Assembly: GCA_910592005.1 (NCBI GenBank)
Contig: CAJVPP010002984.1
Coordinates: forward strand, 1-12,937
DNA from: Funneliformis mosseae
Lineage: Eukaryota > Glomeromycota > Glomeromycetes > Glomerales > Glomeraceae
Direction of reading: 5' to 3'
DNA: 12,937 bases
In this document: positions 1 to 8,976 of the stretch, one piece after another
Layout of the letters: each line of letters opens with the position of its first letter
Numbering within the stretch: position 1 is the first letter of the stretch
Notes under the pieces: model-generated
Database searches by the model: none
What the model was told of the DNA's origin: nothing
Seen by the model: the letters and a program-made list of their open reading frames with translations, nothing else
Translations under genes and position numbers: made by a program

Positions 1-56
1 TTAACGCTATAACGAATTATTCGTTATACATTCCGCATAATTCGTTATAGCGTTAA
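1..56. repeat. 20-bp perfect inverted repeat with nested 10-bp palindrome
   Basis: The arm TTAACGCTATAACGAATTAT (1-20) is exactly reverse-complementary to 37-56, with a 16-base spacer. Nested in it, TATAACGAAT (8-17) pairs with ATTCGTTATA (19-28) across one base. The core ATAACGAAT therefore occurs three times within 50 bases in alternating orientation. In a transposon end this could be a cluster of transposase-binding sites or the centre of a palindromic MITE. Both readings are inference. Confidence 0.8.
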
Positions 57-66
57 CGAAGATTCT

Positions 67-108
67 TATAATGAAGTTCTGATCGGCTGGATCGGCAACT
101 TCATTATA
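67..108. repeat. 12-bp subterminal inverted repeat of the left-edge element
   Basis: TATAATGAAGTT (67-78) is exactly reverse-complementary to AACTTCATTATA (97-108), with an 18-base GC-rich loop containing two copies of GATCGGC-like sequence (GATCGGCT at 81, GATCGGCA at 90). It lies just inside the terminus at 122, so it is a subterminal repeat of that element. Confidence 0.75.
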
Positions 109-124
109 TCGAGGTGTGACTGTA

Positions 125-1320
125 CTTATTTTCAGTATAATACAGTATTTACTATAGCAAAAATAATCAGAAAATTTATATATAAAATAAGATAAAAGTA
201 ATTTTAATAAAATTATTTAAATAATAAAATTATATAATTTTAAATAAATAAAATATAAATAATAAGTATTAAAATTTATTATTTTGCTTTTTGATTATAG
301 TAAATATGTATAAAGTTACATTATTTTTAAATAAAATTTTATTTTTGATATTACATAAAATTATTTAATTAATGATTGACAATTATCTTAATATTTCTAC
401 TGATTAATAAGCTAATATAATAAAACTTATATTTAATTAATTTAAAATATGTTAGATATATATTTATAAACTATACTAATCTAATAAATTTATTCTCTAA
501 ATAATTTCTAAGTAATTATAATAATAACTTAATAGAATTTCAATTAAATATACAATTATAGCAATCAAGTATTTCTTAATAATAATAATATAATTGAACC
601 CAAATTCTTTAATACTTTTTAAGGTTCTAATTTAGTAAGTTTTAATTTTATTCAAAAATCAATTATAACAGAAGTTATAATATGATAACAATTATATTTA
701 TTCTTAATTTTCTTAATTAATATAAATGGATTATTATATATATTGATAATTTATGTAATCTATTATAAAGATGATACTACAATTAATTATAATTATATGA
801 TACTTATTTATTACTATTTGTAACTAATTATAGTATAATTTTTAGTTTATTATCTTCTAACACTTTATATAAGAACTTAACTTTCAAAGTTTTATATATA
901 AAAATTGTTCAGATATATAAGATGATATAATATTGTCAGTTTTTTTATTATTTATATAAATTCTAAAATACTTTTAAAAGAATTAATTTAGTATACTTTT
1001 TCCAAAATTAACTTAAGTTCTAGAATTATTTTTTTTATTAGAACAATTTTCAAATAATACTACTATAAATATTATTTTGATATATATATTTAATTATTAA
1101 TTAGTCTAAAATAATGTTATATTCTAAATAGAAATCTATTATTTTTATAGACATATTGTTATAGAATATTAATTATATGATCTACAAATATAACATAATA
1201 CTAAATGTTAAAAATATCGAATATATTAAATATGTTTAATATAATTAATATGTTCAATATAGTTAATATAGTTAATATATTTAACATAATATTAAATGTA
1301 TATATAGAGAATTAAATTTA
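125..1320. other. A+T-rich spacer without genes
   Basis: No reading frame of note is open on either strand, and by eye no CG dinucleotide occurs between 112 and 1217. It holds one degenerate inverted-repeat relic (767-832) and a run of AATATAGTTAATAT-like degenerate repeats at about 1225-1285. The rest is low-complexity A/T sequence, with AATAATAATA at about 580. This is probably old, fully decayed repeat sequence. Confidence 0.6.
767..832. repeat. Decayed partial copy of the 7326-7476 inverted-repeat element
   Basis: The 29 bases 767-795 align without gaps to the left arm of the element at 7326-7354 with 24 matches. Three of the five differences are G/A or C/T; the other two are an AG/GA swap. 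TTATTTATTAC at 805-815 is the reverse complement of the inner part of the same arm, and GTAACTAATTATA follows at 820-832. It looks like a truncated, rearranged copy of the same small element. The right boundary is approximate. Confidence 0.5.
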
Positions 1321-1330
1321 AAATTGTAGG

Positions 1331-1476
1331 CGAAACTAAAATCTTAGATTAAAACGTTTCAGTTTTCAAAAATGAAAATCTGAAATTTTCTGATAATCTG
1401 AAACTAAGACAAAACTGGCAAAACTAAACAATATTTAGTGAAACTAAACAATACTAGCAAAACCTTCTAAAACTAG
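1331..1476. repeat. Short tandem and inverted repeat patch rich in AAACTAAA
   Basis: AAACTAAACAATA occurs exactly at 1421-1433 and 1441-1453, a 20-bp tandem step continuing weakly to about 1476. Upstream, GTTTCAG (1356-1362) pairs with CTGAAAC (1398-1404), and GTTTCAGTTTTCA (1356-1368) pairs imperfectly with TGAAAATCTGAAA (1373-1385). The patch is clearly richer in G and C than its surroundings. It may be a fragment of a small element, but no family is recognised. Confidence 0.45.
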
Positions 1477-1912
1477 TTAACCAATTAAAATAAATGCTAA
1501 TTTAAACCTATAATGCTAAAAATCAATAAATTAATATAATATAAACTAATTACAAAATTTATTTATTAATACATTGAAGTTGCTATATTGATAAATTAGA
1601 CTAATTAATGCACTATTTTAATCATAATATACAATTAGCATATAATTTATTATTTATTAATTCAATACATCTAAAAACAAAAATTTCACGTTAAAAAAAA
1701 TAAAGCAGTTAAAATGAAAAAAAAACATATTTTGTACTTTATATTAAATACTTCATAAAAATTATATGTTGCGTTCTAATGACCTTTTAAATTTTCTTTT
1801 TTTGTTAAATATATATTCCCAAACTATTGATTTAAGTTTCCTACTAACTTTTAGTTTAGGTAATGAAGTATCAATTTTTTTTTAGATTTAATAATGCAGT
1901 ACTGCGATAAGG
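1477..1912. other. A+T-rich spacer without genes
   Basis: No coding potential is visible. The only structure is a 10-bp palindrome GCAGTACTGC at 1896-1905, close to the end of the coding relic at 1913. Confidence 0.5.
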
Positions 1913-2263
1913 TTATTTGAATTCAAAATGAACACACACAATCAAGATACAGCATTCAAGAAACAAAATTTTAAAAACTATCGCTACCTCCTGTTGCTAT
2001 ATTCTAAATCTGTTTGAGTTAATACCTCTCTCTGGAGGTAATAAAATATCATTGGTTGAAGTAGTTGAATTAGCCTCTATTTTATAAGATACGAATGCAT
2101 TAATGTTTGTCTTAATTTTTACGTGAATAATTAAGTTTCAGAGAATTTCAAATAATTCAGATTGAATTTTGGATTTGGTAGTATCAGACTTAATTGAATA
2201 TTTCAGAAATTTTTTATTGAGATGTAATTAATATCGCCTAGATTTCAGATTCAAATTAGGCAT
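1913..2263 (-). pseudogene. Unrecognised degraded coding relic (117 codons, three internal stops)
   Basis: Read from the ATG at 2263 to the TAA at 1913, this frame gives 116 codons interrupted by three stops (TAA, TGA, TAG) and then a terminator. Composition is protein-like compared with the flanks: it begins MPNLNLKSRR and has K/S-rich segments such as KSDTTKSKIQSELFEIL. The longest uninterrupted run is about 43 residues, including NAFVSYKIEANSTT and DILLPPERGINSNRFRI, followed by a TAG (plausibly a former TGG) and QQEVAIVFKILFLEC. Each stop can be reached from CAA, CGA or TGG by a single C/G-to-T/A transition, the decay seen in both transposase genes of the window. I do not recognise the family. 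The segment may be only one exon, and the ATG may not be the true start. It could also be a chance run, although the A+T content makes that less likely. Confidence 0.35.
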
Positions 2264-4553
2264 AATAATTAGATTTCGTCTGAATCTTTAACTAAATTCA
2301 TTAAAAAAAGATAATTATCAATTACTAGATATAATCTAATTAGTTCAATAATAGCTATTACAACCTCCTTTTTTATAAAGATAACATAAGGTTATTCTTT
2401 TCTATTTGTGATTAATTCTTCTTTTAGTAATTTCTTATTTAATATTTTTATCTTTTAATTTATTTATTTATCAATAAACTCTTTTTACTTGAGACTTCTT
2501 TGTGATACTTTGTATTAGAAATATAATTAATGTTTGACTTAACATATGAAGATATATTTAATAGTATATTAAATATACTTAGCAGTATATAACAGATAAA
2601 TTATATATTTATTATAGATTTGAATATATTTTTTTAGTATATAAAAAACCTTGTTTAACTTGTAAACTATAGATTTTGCTATGTAAACTATAAAAAAGTC
2701 AACCTTTTAATACTGTATCTAACAGTTGTAATCTGAAAAGATTGTATATTAATAATGTTTTTGAAATTATCACATTATATTTAATAAATTATAGAATTCT
2801 ATTATTTGTTTTTAATTTGAAAATTATTTGTTATTTATCTTAAATGATCTAATATTTAATTTTAATTTATACATATATAATAAAGGTTTATTATTATTAA
2901 AATGATTATCAATAGATACAATAGAAATATAATATTATGTAGTTATTTTTAAATAAAATTATCCTTTTTTTAACTAATAAAAAAAGATAAAAAGTATATA
3001 AAAATATGTAAATCTAATAGTAAATATTTAAACAGTAATAAAATAAAATTTCTTAATTTATTTGTGAATTAAAATATTTGAATAATTAAATAAAAGATTA
3101 TATTTAGTAATAAAAATTTATTTCAGAATGAGTTTTTTAGTTACAGTAATTACTGTATCAGCAAAAAATTATCATATATTATTTAAATAATTTAATGAGA
3201 CATAAAAATCTTAAACTGTATTATTAAAAAATATAAGATTATTTTTAAGAATCAAATCCTTTTTATCTGAAAAAAATCCTATTATAACAAAATTATTTTA
3301 GGAATTTTATTTAGTAATTTATGTTTTTTTAAAAATATATTAGTTAATTAATTGAAACATTATTTTTATAAATCATAAATATAAGTAATAAATAGTCAAT
3401 AGAATACAAAAAAATAAATTATTTAAGATGTTAAATGAAGTAAAATTATAAGCTAAAGCAAAGATATTAAAATATAATTTATGTATGAAAGTAATATGTG
3501 ATAAAATTAAAAGATAATAAGATAAAAATGAGAAGTAAAAGAATATAAATAAAATTAAGATTAAAAATTTTGTGAAAAAAATTTTAAAGTATTTATTTAT
3601 ACTTAGTTTTATATTTTTATAAGATATTTATATTAAAATTTTCTATTTATACTTTATGAAAATTGAAGCATTATAATTTTATTAATAATTTTATAAGTTT
3701 GTTTTAGATCTAAATTATATTTAAATAAATTTTTATTAAAAGTATAATGTATTTTTTATAATAAAGCTAATATTTTAATGATTTGTAAATAGTTATTATT
3801 ATGAAAAATGTATTTATAAGATTTATTATGTAAATATTTATTAATACATTTAGCTTGTAATATTGTTTAATAAGTTTTAATTAAACCCAAAATATCTAAA
3901 TTAAAATTTATAAAAAATATTTCAATCTATTATAATTTAATATTAAAGAACAATTTATTTATATTATAAATAACAAAAATGAAAGATTTATTAAACTAAA
4001 ATAAATTATTAAATTTTTTTTAATTATTAAATAAATATGTTAAAAATGATCTATTTAATTTATTTTAAATAATTATATCATTTATTGAGAATTATTAAAA
4101 GTTAAAATAAATATATGTAAAGTAGTTATTATAAAGCATATTTTGTCATATCAATTATTAACTGAGAGTTTAACTTGTAAACTTTATTTATTAATTAGAA
4201 ATAAGCAGTATTATAAAATGAATCAAAAGAAATTTCTTCAAATAATGTATTTAATTAATTAGAATTAAATTATTGAGAATTTAATTTTGTAGCTTTAATA
4301 CTGTTATTCAAATTTGATCAGAATTTTTTTCATTTAAAATAAATATTTCAATTACTTTATTATTATTAGATTCTTAATTATAATTTTTAATTAAATTAAT
4401 TTATAGTTAATATTTTAATAGATTTTATAGATTTTATTATATAAAGTAATCTCATTTTTTATAGTAATAATTTCATTTAAGAAAGTTAAAGTTTATTTTT
4501 AATTAAATGAGATAGTTTATAATATTATTTAATAATATTTTTAATATTTAAGA
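2264..4553. other. CG-free A+T-rich desert
   Basis: No gene is visible on either strand. By eye there is not one CG dinucleotide from 2279 to 4730. A 16-mer GTTTAACTTGTAAACT occurs at 2653-2668 and again at 4168-4183. It contains short self-complementary ends, and TGTAAACTATA is repeated at 2661 and 2682. These may be vestiges of a dispersed repeat. The remainder is featureless A/T sequence, probably decayed transposon DNA. Confidence 0.6.
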
Positions 4554-4593
4554 GCACAGCTTCCATTATCTAGTCTCAACAACTCTGAAATTA
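4554..4593. repeat. Left terminal inverted repeat of the 2.56-kb transposon
   Basis: The outer 22 bases (4554-4575) match the reverse complement of 7092-7113 at 18 positions. The next 18 or so are partly conserved, with the differences mostly transitions. Confidence 0.65.
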
Positions 4594-4670
4594 AGGTGTT
4601 AAATTTTTCTAAATAAATTCACATGATATTTTAACCTGCATTAAGAAATTTAGCATAATTTTGACTGATA

Positions 4671-6800
4671 TTAAGAGATTTTATTTATAATTGATTTGGG
4701 AATTACACAATGTCTTTTAAATTTTTTAACCGAATATTTTGCTTATTTTATATTTAATCTATTTATATATGCATCCATATACCTAAATGATTTTCTAGCA
4801 AATGCTCTAATTTATGATATAAAAATTGAATCTAATGTAATAGGAACAACTTGTTTTAAGCTATTTTATATATAATCACAGTTGTTTCTTGAATATTATT
4901 TTACTGCATCCCAATACATCTTAATAAAATTAAATTTATAGTAAAATTTAGGGTAAAAAATAACTTTATGACCTTTTACTTCAATTATTTTTTGAATCAT
5001 GCATTTTTGAGCAAGAAAGCCTGGTTGATTTGTAAGTATATGTCACATATACCATTGATCATCCTCTGATTCCTTATTCTGATAATAACCTTTCAAACCT
5101 AGTTTTAATAATTGATGTTTATGCAATACTTGTTTCATTCCTTTTGGCTTTTCACAAAATGGTTTATCAGAATAATTATCAGAAAAATTCATAGTTTGAA
5201 TTTGATTATTAAAAATAGTATTTCTTATTTTAGGTTGTTTACCATCAGATTCTACATTCATATGACTTACAATAAGAGCATTAGAACTAAATGCACTATA
5301 AAAAGTGGAGTTATCAAATGCAAAAACTGCAATAGTTCCAGGATGAGTTGCTTCAAATATTAGAATAACATAGTTTACAATCTAAATTAAAATTTTTAAT
5401 ATATTTTATAATAACTTAAAATTTATTAAATTAAAGAGAATACCTGCTTAGCTAATAAATCAACATTCTGCTAATCATCATTATTTATTTTAGAATGCAT
5501 TATTACTCGTATTTTATATGAAATTTCATTTAAATTATTAGATTTTTATTCTTTATTTAATTGCAAACAGCTAATAGTTTCACATAAAAAGTCACTAATA
5601 TGAATAGCTTATCTTTTACCTTTTTATGTAAAGGCTGTTCTTCATTAAGAGTCCAATCAGATTGTCTTCCATCATTTGAATGAAAAGTCATTTCATCATA
5701 AGTTACTAAAATATGCAAATATTAATCATTTTGCAGTTCTGGATTTTAAGATTTTCTCTATCAAATAAATTACTTATATTTCTATTCATTCTAAAAACTT
5801 TTTTTGATATTCAACAACATCATCTCTCTCATGCTCATCAACATAAATACCTTTAGTAAATTTTTAAATTTAAAACCCATTTTTAATTCATCTTTGTACT
5901 ATTGCTTCACTAAATTAATAATAATTATTATTATTTCATATTGTTATCTTTTAAATAATAAATTACAAATCTGATTTTAAGTTTATTTGTAATTTCAACT
6001 GATGGAAAAATAATATTTTTAACATAATCAGTAAAATCAGCAGCATAAAACTCAAATTTATGTTAACACAAATATGAAACCACTTGTAATTTAATATCTT
6101 TATTATCTAATAAAGATTTTATTTTTTGATGTTTACCACATTTAGAAACTGTAATTTTTTTCCTTTTTAATAAGCTTTTCTCACTTCTAAATGCAATGCG
6201 CAAAATATTTACCTTTTTTTAATTATTATATAATAGAAATGTTAGCTTTAATCTTTGGTTCTTCATAATCAATAAGTCTAAGATACTGCAATAATGCAGT
6301 TAATTTTAATTTATAACTTACATTAAGCTTTTCTTTCAGTAAATTTTCAAGTGCATCAATTGCTTGATTATTTAAATATTCATCACATTCAGATTCTGAG
6401 TTAGATTCACATAATTCATCAGAATCAAGTTCTTTAATTTCTTGATCAGATTGATAAGGTTGTTTAAGAGTAAAAAATTTAGTAATTGTTTGTTCATTTT
6501 GTGTTGCAAGTCTTCTGACTTCAGCTTTTTTTCTTTTTTAGTTCAAATTGAATTTCTAGTATAAATAGACCTGAGAGCAGGTGATACATAATTTTTCATC
6601 CTGTTTGATAAAATTTAATAAAATCATTAGCTTTTTCATCTAATTATCAATCATCCTAAATTAGTTTGCTATCACTTTTATCACTTTCTTCTTTTATAGT
6701 ATCAAATTCATCAAAAATTGGAATATTTTTACTACTTTTTTTCCGTTCCTTTTTTGGTCAACTCTTTTATTTATTTTTGCTGTTTTGAAAGTGGTAGCAT
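4671..6800 (-). pseudogene. Degraded fungal DDE transposase gene
   Basis: Transposase for the enclosing inverted-repeat element: it would have cut and pasted the element by DDE chemistry in the nucleus. Conserved blocks follow one another in the right order but in shifting frames. A possible start is MLPLSKQQK at 6800. Then come RKKAEVRRLATQNEQTITKF (about 6535-6475), ALLQYLRLIDYEE, KGIYVDEHERDDVVEYQKKF (about 5855-5795), LVTYDEMTFHSNDGRQSDW with the probable first catalytic Asp at 5695-5697, FEATHPG and AFDNST with the second Asp at 5313-5315, CEKPKGMKQVL, and finally GHKVIFYPKF and NFIKMYW. The block that should read HCELNFIE reads YYKFNFIK, so the catalytic Glu is Lys (4920-4922). Stops are numerous, and a one-base deletion near 5618-5622 shifts the frame inside HKKGKG...AIHISDFLCET. 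The longest intact piece is 72 codons (5043-5261). Only about four CG dinucleotides remain. The family is assigned by remembered motif similarity to fungal DDE transposases; the superfamily name is not certain. The gene is certainly dead. The start and the final stop are approximate. Confidence 0.85.
5382..5443 (-). other. 62-nt spliceosomal intron in the DDE transposase pseudogene
   Basis: On the minus strand the sequence GCTAAGCAG is followed by GTATTC (donor at 5443-5442) and ends TTTTAATTTAG (acceptor at 5383-5382). Reading through it gives stops, while joining the two sides gives LLAKQ then IVNYVILIFEATHPG, matching the continuous motif of the family. Length and borders are typical of short fungal introns. 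No clear branch-point motif survives. Confidence 0.6.
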
Positions 6801-7073
6801 TTTTGGAATAAATGCATAAAAAATTATTTGTTTTACATTTTATAACGATGAAATTTTACCATTAATAGTAAAGATTATCAGAGGCTAAATTCTAAAATTT
6901 TTATATACACTATTATGAAATTTTGCTAAAAAGATACATGATAACTTTTTTTATAATGATTGTAATGTTATTTTTAAATCATAATCTAAAAATTCATGAT
7001 AAAAATCTATGGAAATATAATAAGTTTATTACAATAATCTTAATTTTAAAAAAGTGGATATAATTTGAAATTA

Positions 7074-7113
7074 GAATATAGAACTTGCTAGGACTAAATA
7101 ATAGGAGCTGTAC
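7074..7113. repeat. Right terminal inverted repeat of the 2.56-kb transposon
   Basis: Partner of 4554-4593. The outer core GGACTAAATAATAGGAGCTG (7091-7110) is an island of higher GC in A/T-rich sequence, which is how it stands out. The inner boundary is approximate. Confidence 0.65.
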
Positions 7114-7325
7114 ATTAATTGATTTAAATTTTGATTATTTATTATTTAATTTAAAAATTTAGTATAAAAGTTATTGTTTTATTATTAAAAATTAAAATAA
7201 AATTTAATAAATCAATACTGCTTTAATTTAAAATGATTATATAAAAGTTTATATAGATTTATTAAAATTCATTTAAATAATTTTTAAATTTATGATCAAA
7301 AGATTTATATTTCTATAGTATTTAT
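7114..7325. other. A+T-rich spacer
   Basis: Low-complexity A/T sequence between two small elements. Nothing coding or structured is visible. Confidence 0.5.
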
Positions 7326-7476
7326 AAAGATAGTACTGCAACTAATTATAACTAGTAATAAATAACTATTATAAGATTATAATTAATTATAATATTAATA
7401 AAAATTGAGTTGTAACTAATTATAATTAATAATAAATAAACATTACATAGTTATAACTAGTTGTAACGCTATCTTT
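7326..7476. mobile_element. 151-bp MITE-like inverted-repeat element
   Basis: The arm 7326-7354 (AAAGATAGTACTGCAACTAA...) pairs with the reverse complement of 7448-7476 (AAAGATAGCGTTACAACTAG...), with differences only at a few transition positions and the short TACTG/CGTTA stretch. An internal direct repeat, 7338-7366 against 7412-7440, differs at C/T, C/T, G/A and one end base. There is no coding capacity. A relic of the same family lies at 767-832. No convincing target duplication was seen, so the outer borders are approximate. Confidence 0.65.
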
Positions 7477-8508
7477 AATATTTATTAAACAGATTTATTT
7501 AATATAATATATTTAATTTAAATTTTAGTATTGTATTACAAGTCTTTTATATTAACAAAAAAAGAAATATTAAAAACTTTAATAGATTTGCCTTTTTCAG
7601 AATCAATTTTCTGTTATTTTATTATTTGGTTATTCCTTAATCTGGTTATTTTAGCAGATAAATTTGTATGTTAAAATAATTAAAGTAAATTAGGCTTAAA
7701 ATAGAATTTTTTATTAAAAAATTTATTCTGATTAGCTAAAATAATTTTTAAGAGCGTAAGTTAATATGACATAATTTTTGGTTGTAATATTGCATAATAT
7801 TACATAATCAGAAAAGAATAAATTTCTTGTGACTTTATTTTTTTAAAATTTTATTGAAATTTATTTAAAATATAAATGAATAATATTATGAACAAAATTA
7901 AATTTTATTATTTTATTAATAAATGAATGCTTGATTAATTGGAAAAAAAATTACAAAAATTATTTATTGATATAGAATTATAAAAAGCAATTCTGAGTAT
8001 TATTGTAATAAAAAGGCATATTATATAATACACATTATAGTTGATTTTGATGTAGTATTTTACATTCTATATTTATTTCTTTTTAATATGTATATAAGGG
8101 CTATAAGAGAAAATTAAGAAAGAAATTAATTTCTTTTTTAATTTCTTTTACATTTACAAATCATGTGTACTATCTGTATATTTTACATTTTTTTTTTTCA
8201 CTCTGCATAGTGATTTTGAAAAATAAATTGTTATTCTGAAAACTTAAAATGCTTTATTACTTTTAACTGTTTTACATTTTTATTTAAACTATTTCTCCTC
8301 AATTGAATTTTTCTTATATCATAATTTTATCAGGATATTTTCTAAATATTATAATATAAACGTAATTAATCTGTAATATTGATATTATTCATATTATAGT
8401 TGTAGTTATCAATTACTTTAGAAATTTTTAATTTTTTTTTGATTTAGAATCAAATACTACTTGTATCTCATTGGTCAAAATCAAAAAAATCGAACATACA
8501 AAAATCAG
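7477..8508. other. A+T-rich spacer without genes
   Basis: No open or decayed coding frame was recognised. It holds a 44-bp hairpin (8106-8149) and a short CACT...AGTG palindrome at about 8200-8213. A few CG sites occur (for example 7756 and 8361), so it is less depleted than 2279-4730. Confidence 0.5.
8106..8149. repeat. Imperfect 44-bp palindrome
   Basis: The perfect core AAAGAAATTAATTTCTTT (8119-8136) extends to arms of about 22 bases, with four mismatches that are all C/T on the compared strand. It could be a hairpin or the centre of a very small palindromic element; no function is evident. Confidence 0.5.
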
Positions 8509-8890
8509 CTTAAAATTAGTTTAAATTTGGTAAATTATCAAAAAATAAGTCTAGCTGATTGATATACACTAGAAATCAGTCAAAAATCAGCTAAAATTTG
8601 ACCTATCTTATTTATAACTAATTTACATTTAATTGGCATACATTAAAAACTAACCAAGAATTAGCTAAAATTCAACCTACCTTATTTATAGCTGATTGAC
8701 ATCTGATTATATCTGTTAATATATATTAAAAATAGGCTAAAATTTGATCTATCTTATTTATAGTAATTATATCCAATTAGTATACATTAGAAATCAGCCA
8801 AAAATTAACTAAAATTTAACCTATCTTATTTATAGCTAATTAACATCTAATTTACATCTGATTGATATACATCAAAAATCAGCTAAAATA
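8509..8890. repeat. Tandem repeat with 72-74-bp units, about five copies
   Basis: The anchor CTAAAATTTGACCTATCTTA and its variants begin at 8591, 8665, 8737, 8809 and (truncated) 8883, giving steps of 74, 72, 72 and 74 bases. A more diverged unit precedes them from about 8509. Within the anchor the copies read TTTGACC, TTCAACC, TTTGATC and TTTAACC, so they differ by transitions only. Each unit also carries TTATTTATA followed by variants of GCTGATTGACATCTGATT. The array ends about 90 bp from the stop codon of the TNP2-like pseudogene. It may be subterminal repeat sequence of that element or an independent minisatellite. Confidence 0.85.
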
Positions 8891-8976
8891 TTTTAAAATA
8901 AAATAAAATTTGGAAGAAAATATAACTGATATTTAGAATTAACAGCTAAATAATACTAAAAATATTCAATTTATTT

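Larger units (their letters stand above)
1..122. mobile_element. Right end of a pogo/Tigger-like TA-inserting DNA element (partial)
   Basis: Read on the minus strand, this segment starts CAGTCACACCTCGATATAAT, directly next to a TA at 123-124. A CAGT terminus flanking a TA target is typical of Tc1/mariner-superfamily elements of the pogo/Tigger kind. The segment has about ten CG dinucleotides in 122 bases, while the following 1.1 kb has none, so the boundary at 122/123 is sharp. Inside are two nested inverted repeats (described separately) that carry the motif ATAACGAAT. The other end and any transposase lie outside the window, so it cannot be decided whether this is a full element or a MITE. 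The superfamily call rests on terminus and TA only. Confidence 0.6.
4554..7113 (-). mobile_element. 2.56-kb DNA transposon with decayed terminal inverted repeats
   Basis: Positions 4554-4575 and the reverse complement of 7092-7113 agree at 18 of 22 bases (GCACAGCTTCC... against GTACAGCTCCT...), and all four differences are transitions. Weaker similarity continues inward for about 20 more bases. The arms sit about 120 bp beyond the 3' end and about 290 bp before the 5' end of a dead DDE transposase gene on the minus strand, as expected for an autonomous element. The exact termini are uncertain by one to three bases. If the element starts at CAGCT, the flanking dinucleotides are CA on the left and TA on the right, so a target duplication cannot be confirmed. 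Confidence 0.7.

Noticed and set aside
1..56. Palindrome as a replication origin or operator
   Set aside because: It adjoins a transposon-like terminus and TA target 66 bases away and shares its motif with the MITE, so a transposon-end explanation is sufficient.
2653..4183. Shared 16-mer GTTTAACTTGTAAACT as terminal repeats of a 1.5-kb element
   Set aside because: The copies are in direct orientation, similarity stops at once on both sides, and nothing coding lies between. It may be chance or a scrap of a dispersed repeat.
5112..5363. 83-codon open frame on the plus strand
   Set aside because: It lies antisense to the best-preserved part of the DDE transposase pseudogene, which has recognisable motifs. 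The plus-strand frame is hydrophobic and lysine/isoleucine-rich without a family signal, so it is a shadow.
6286..6321. Apparent 36-nt intron (GTAAGT...TTGCAG) on the minus strand in the DDE pseudogene
   Set aside because: It is too short for a normal intron, and reading through it without splicing gives KLNVSYKLKLTALLQYLRLIDYEE, which fits the family block. The splice-like borders are coincidental.
8509..8890. Regularly spaced repeats as a CRISPR array
   Set aside because: The whole 72-74-bp unit is repeated with no unique spacers, units are diverged, and the context is a eukaryotic transposon. It is a tandem minisatellite.
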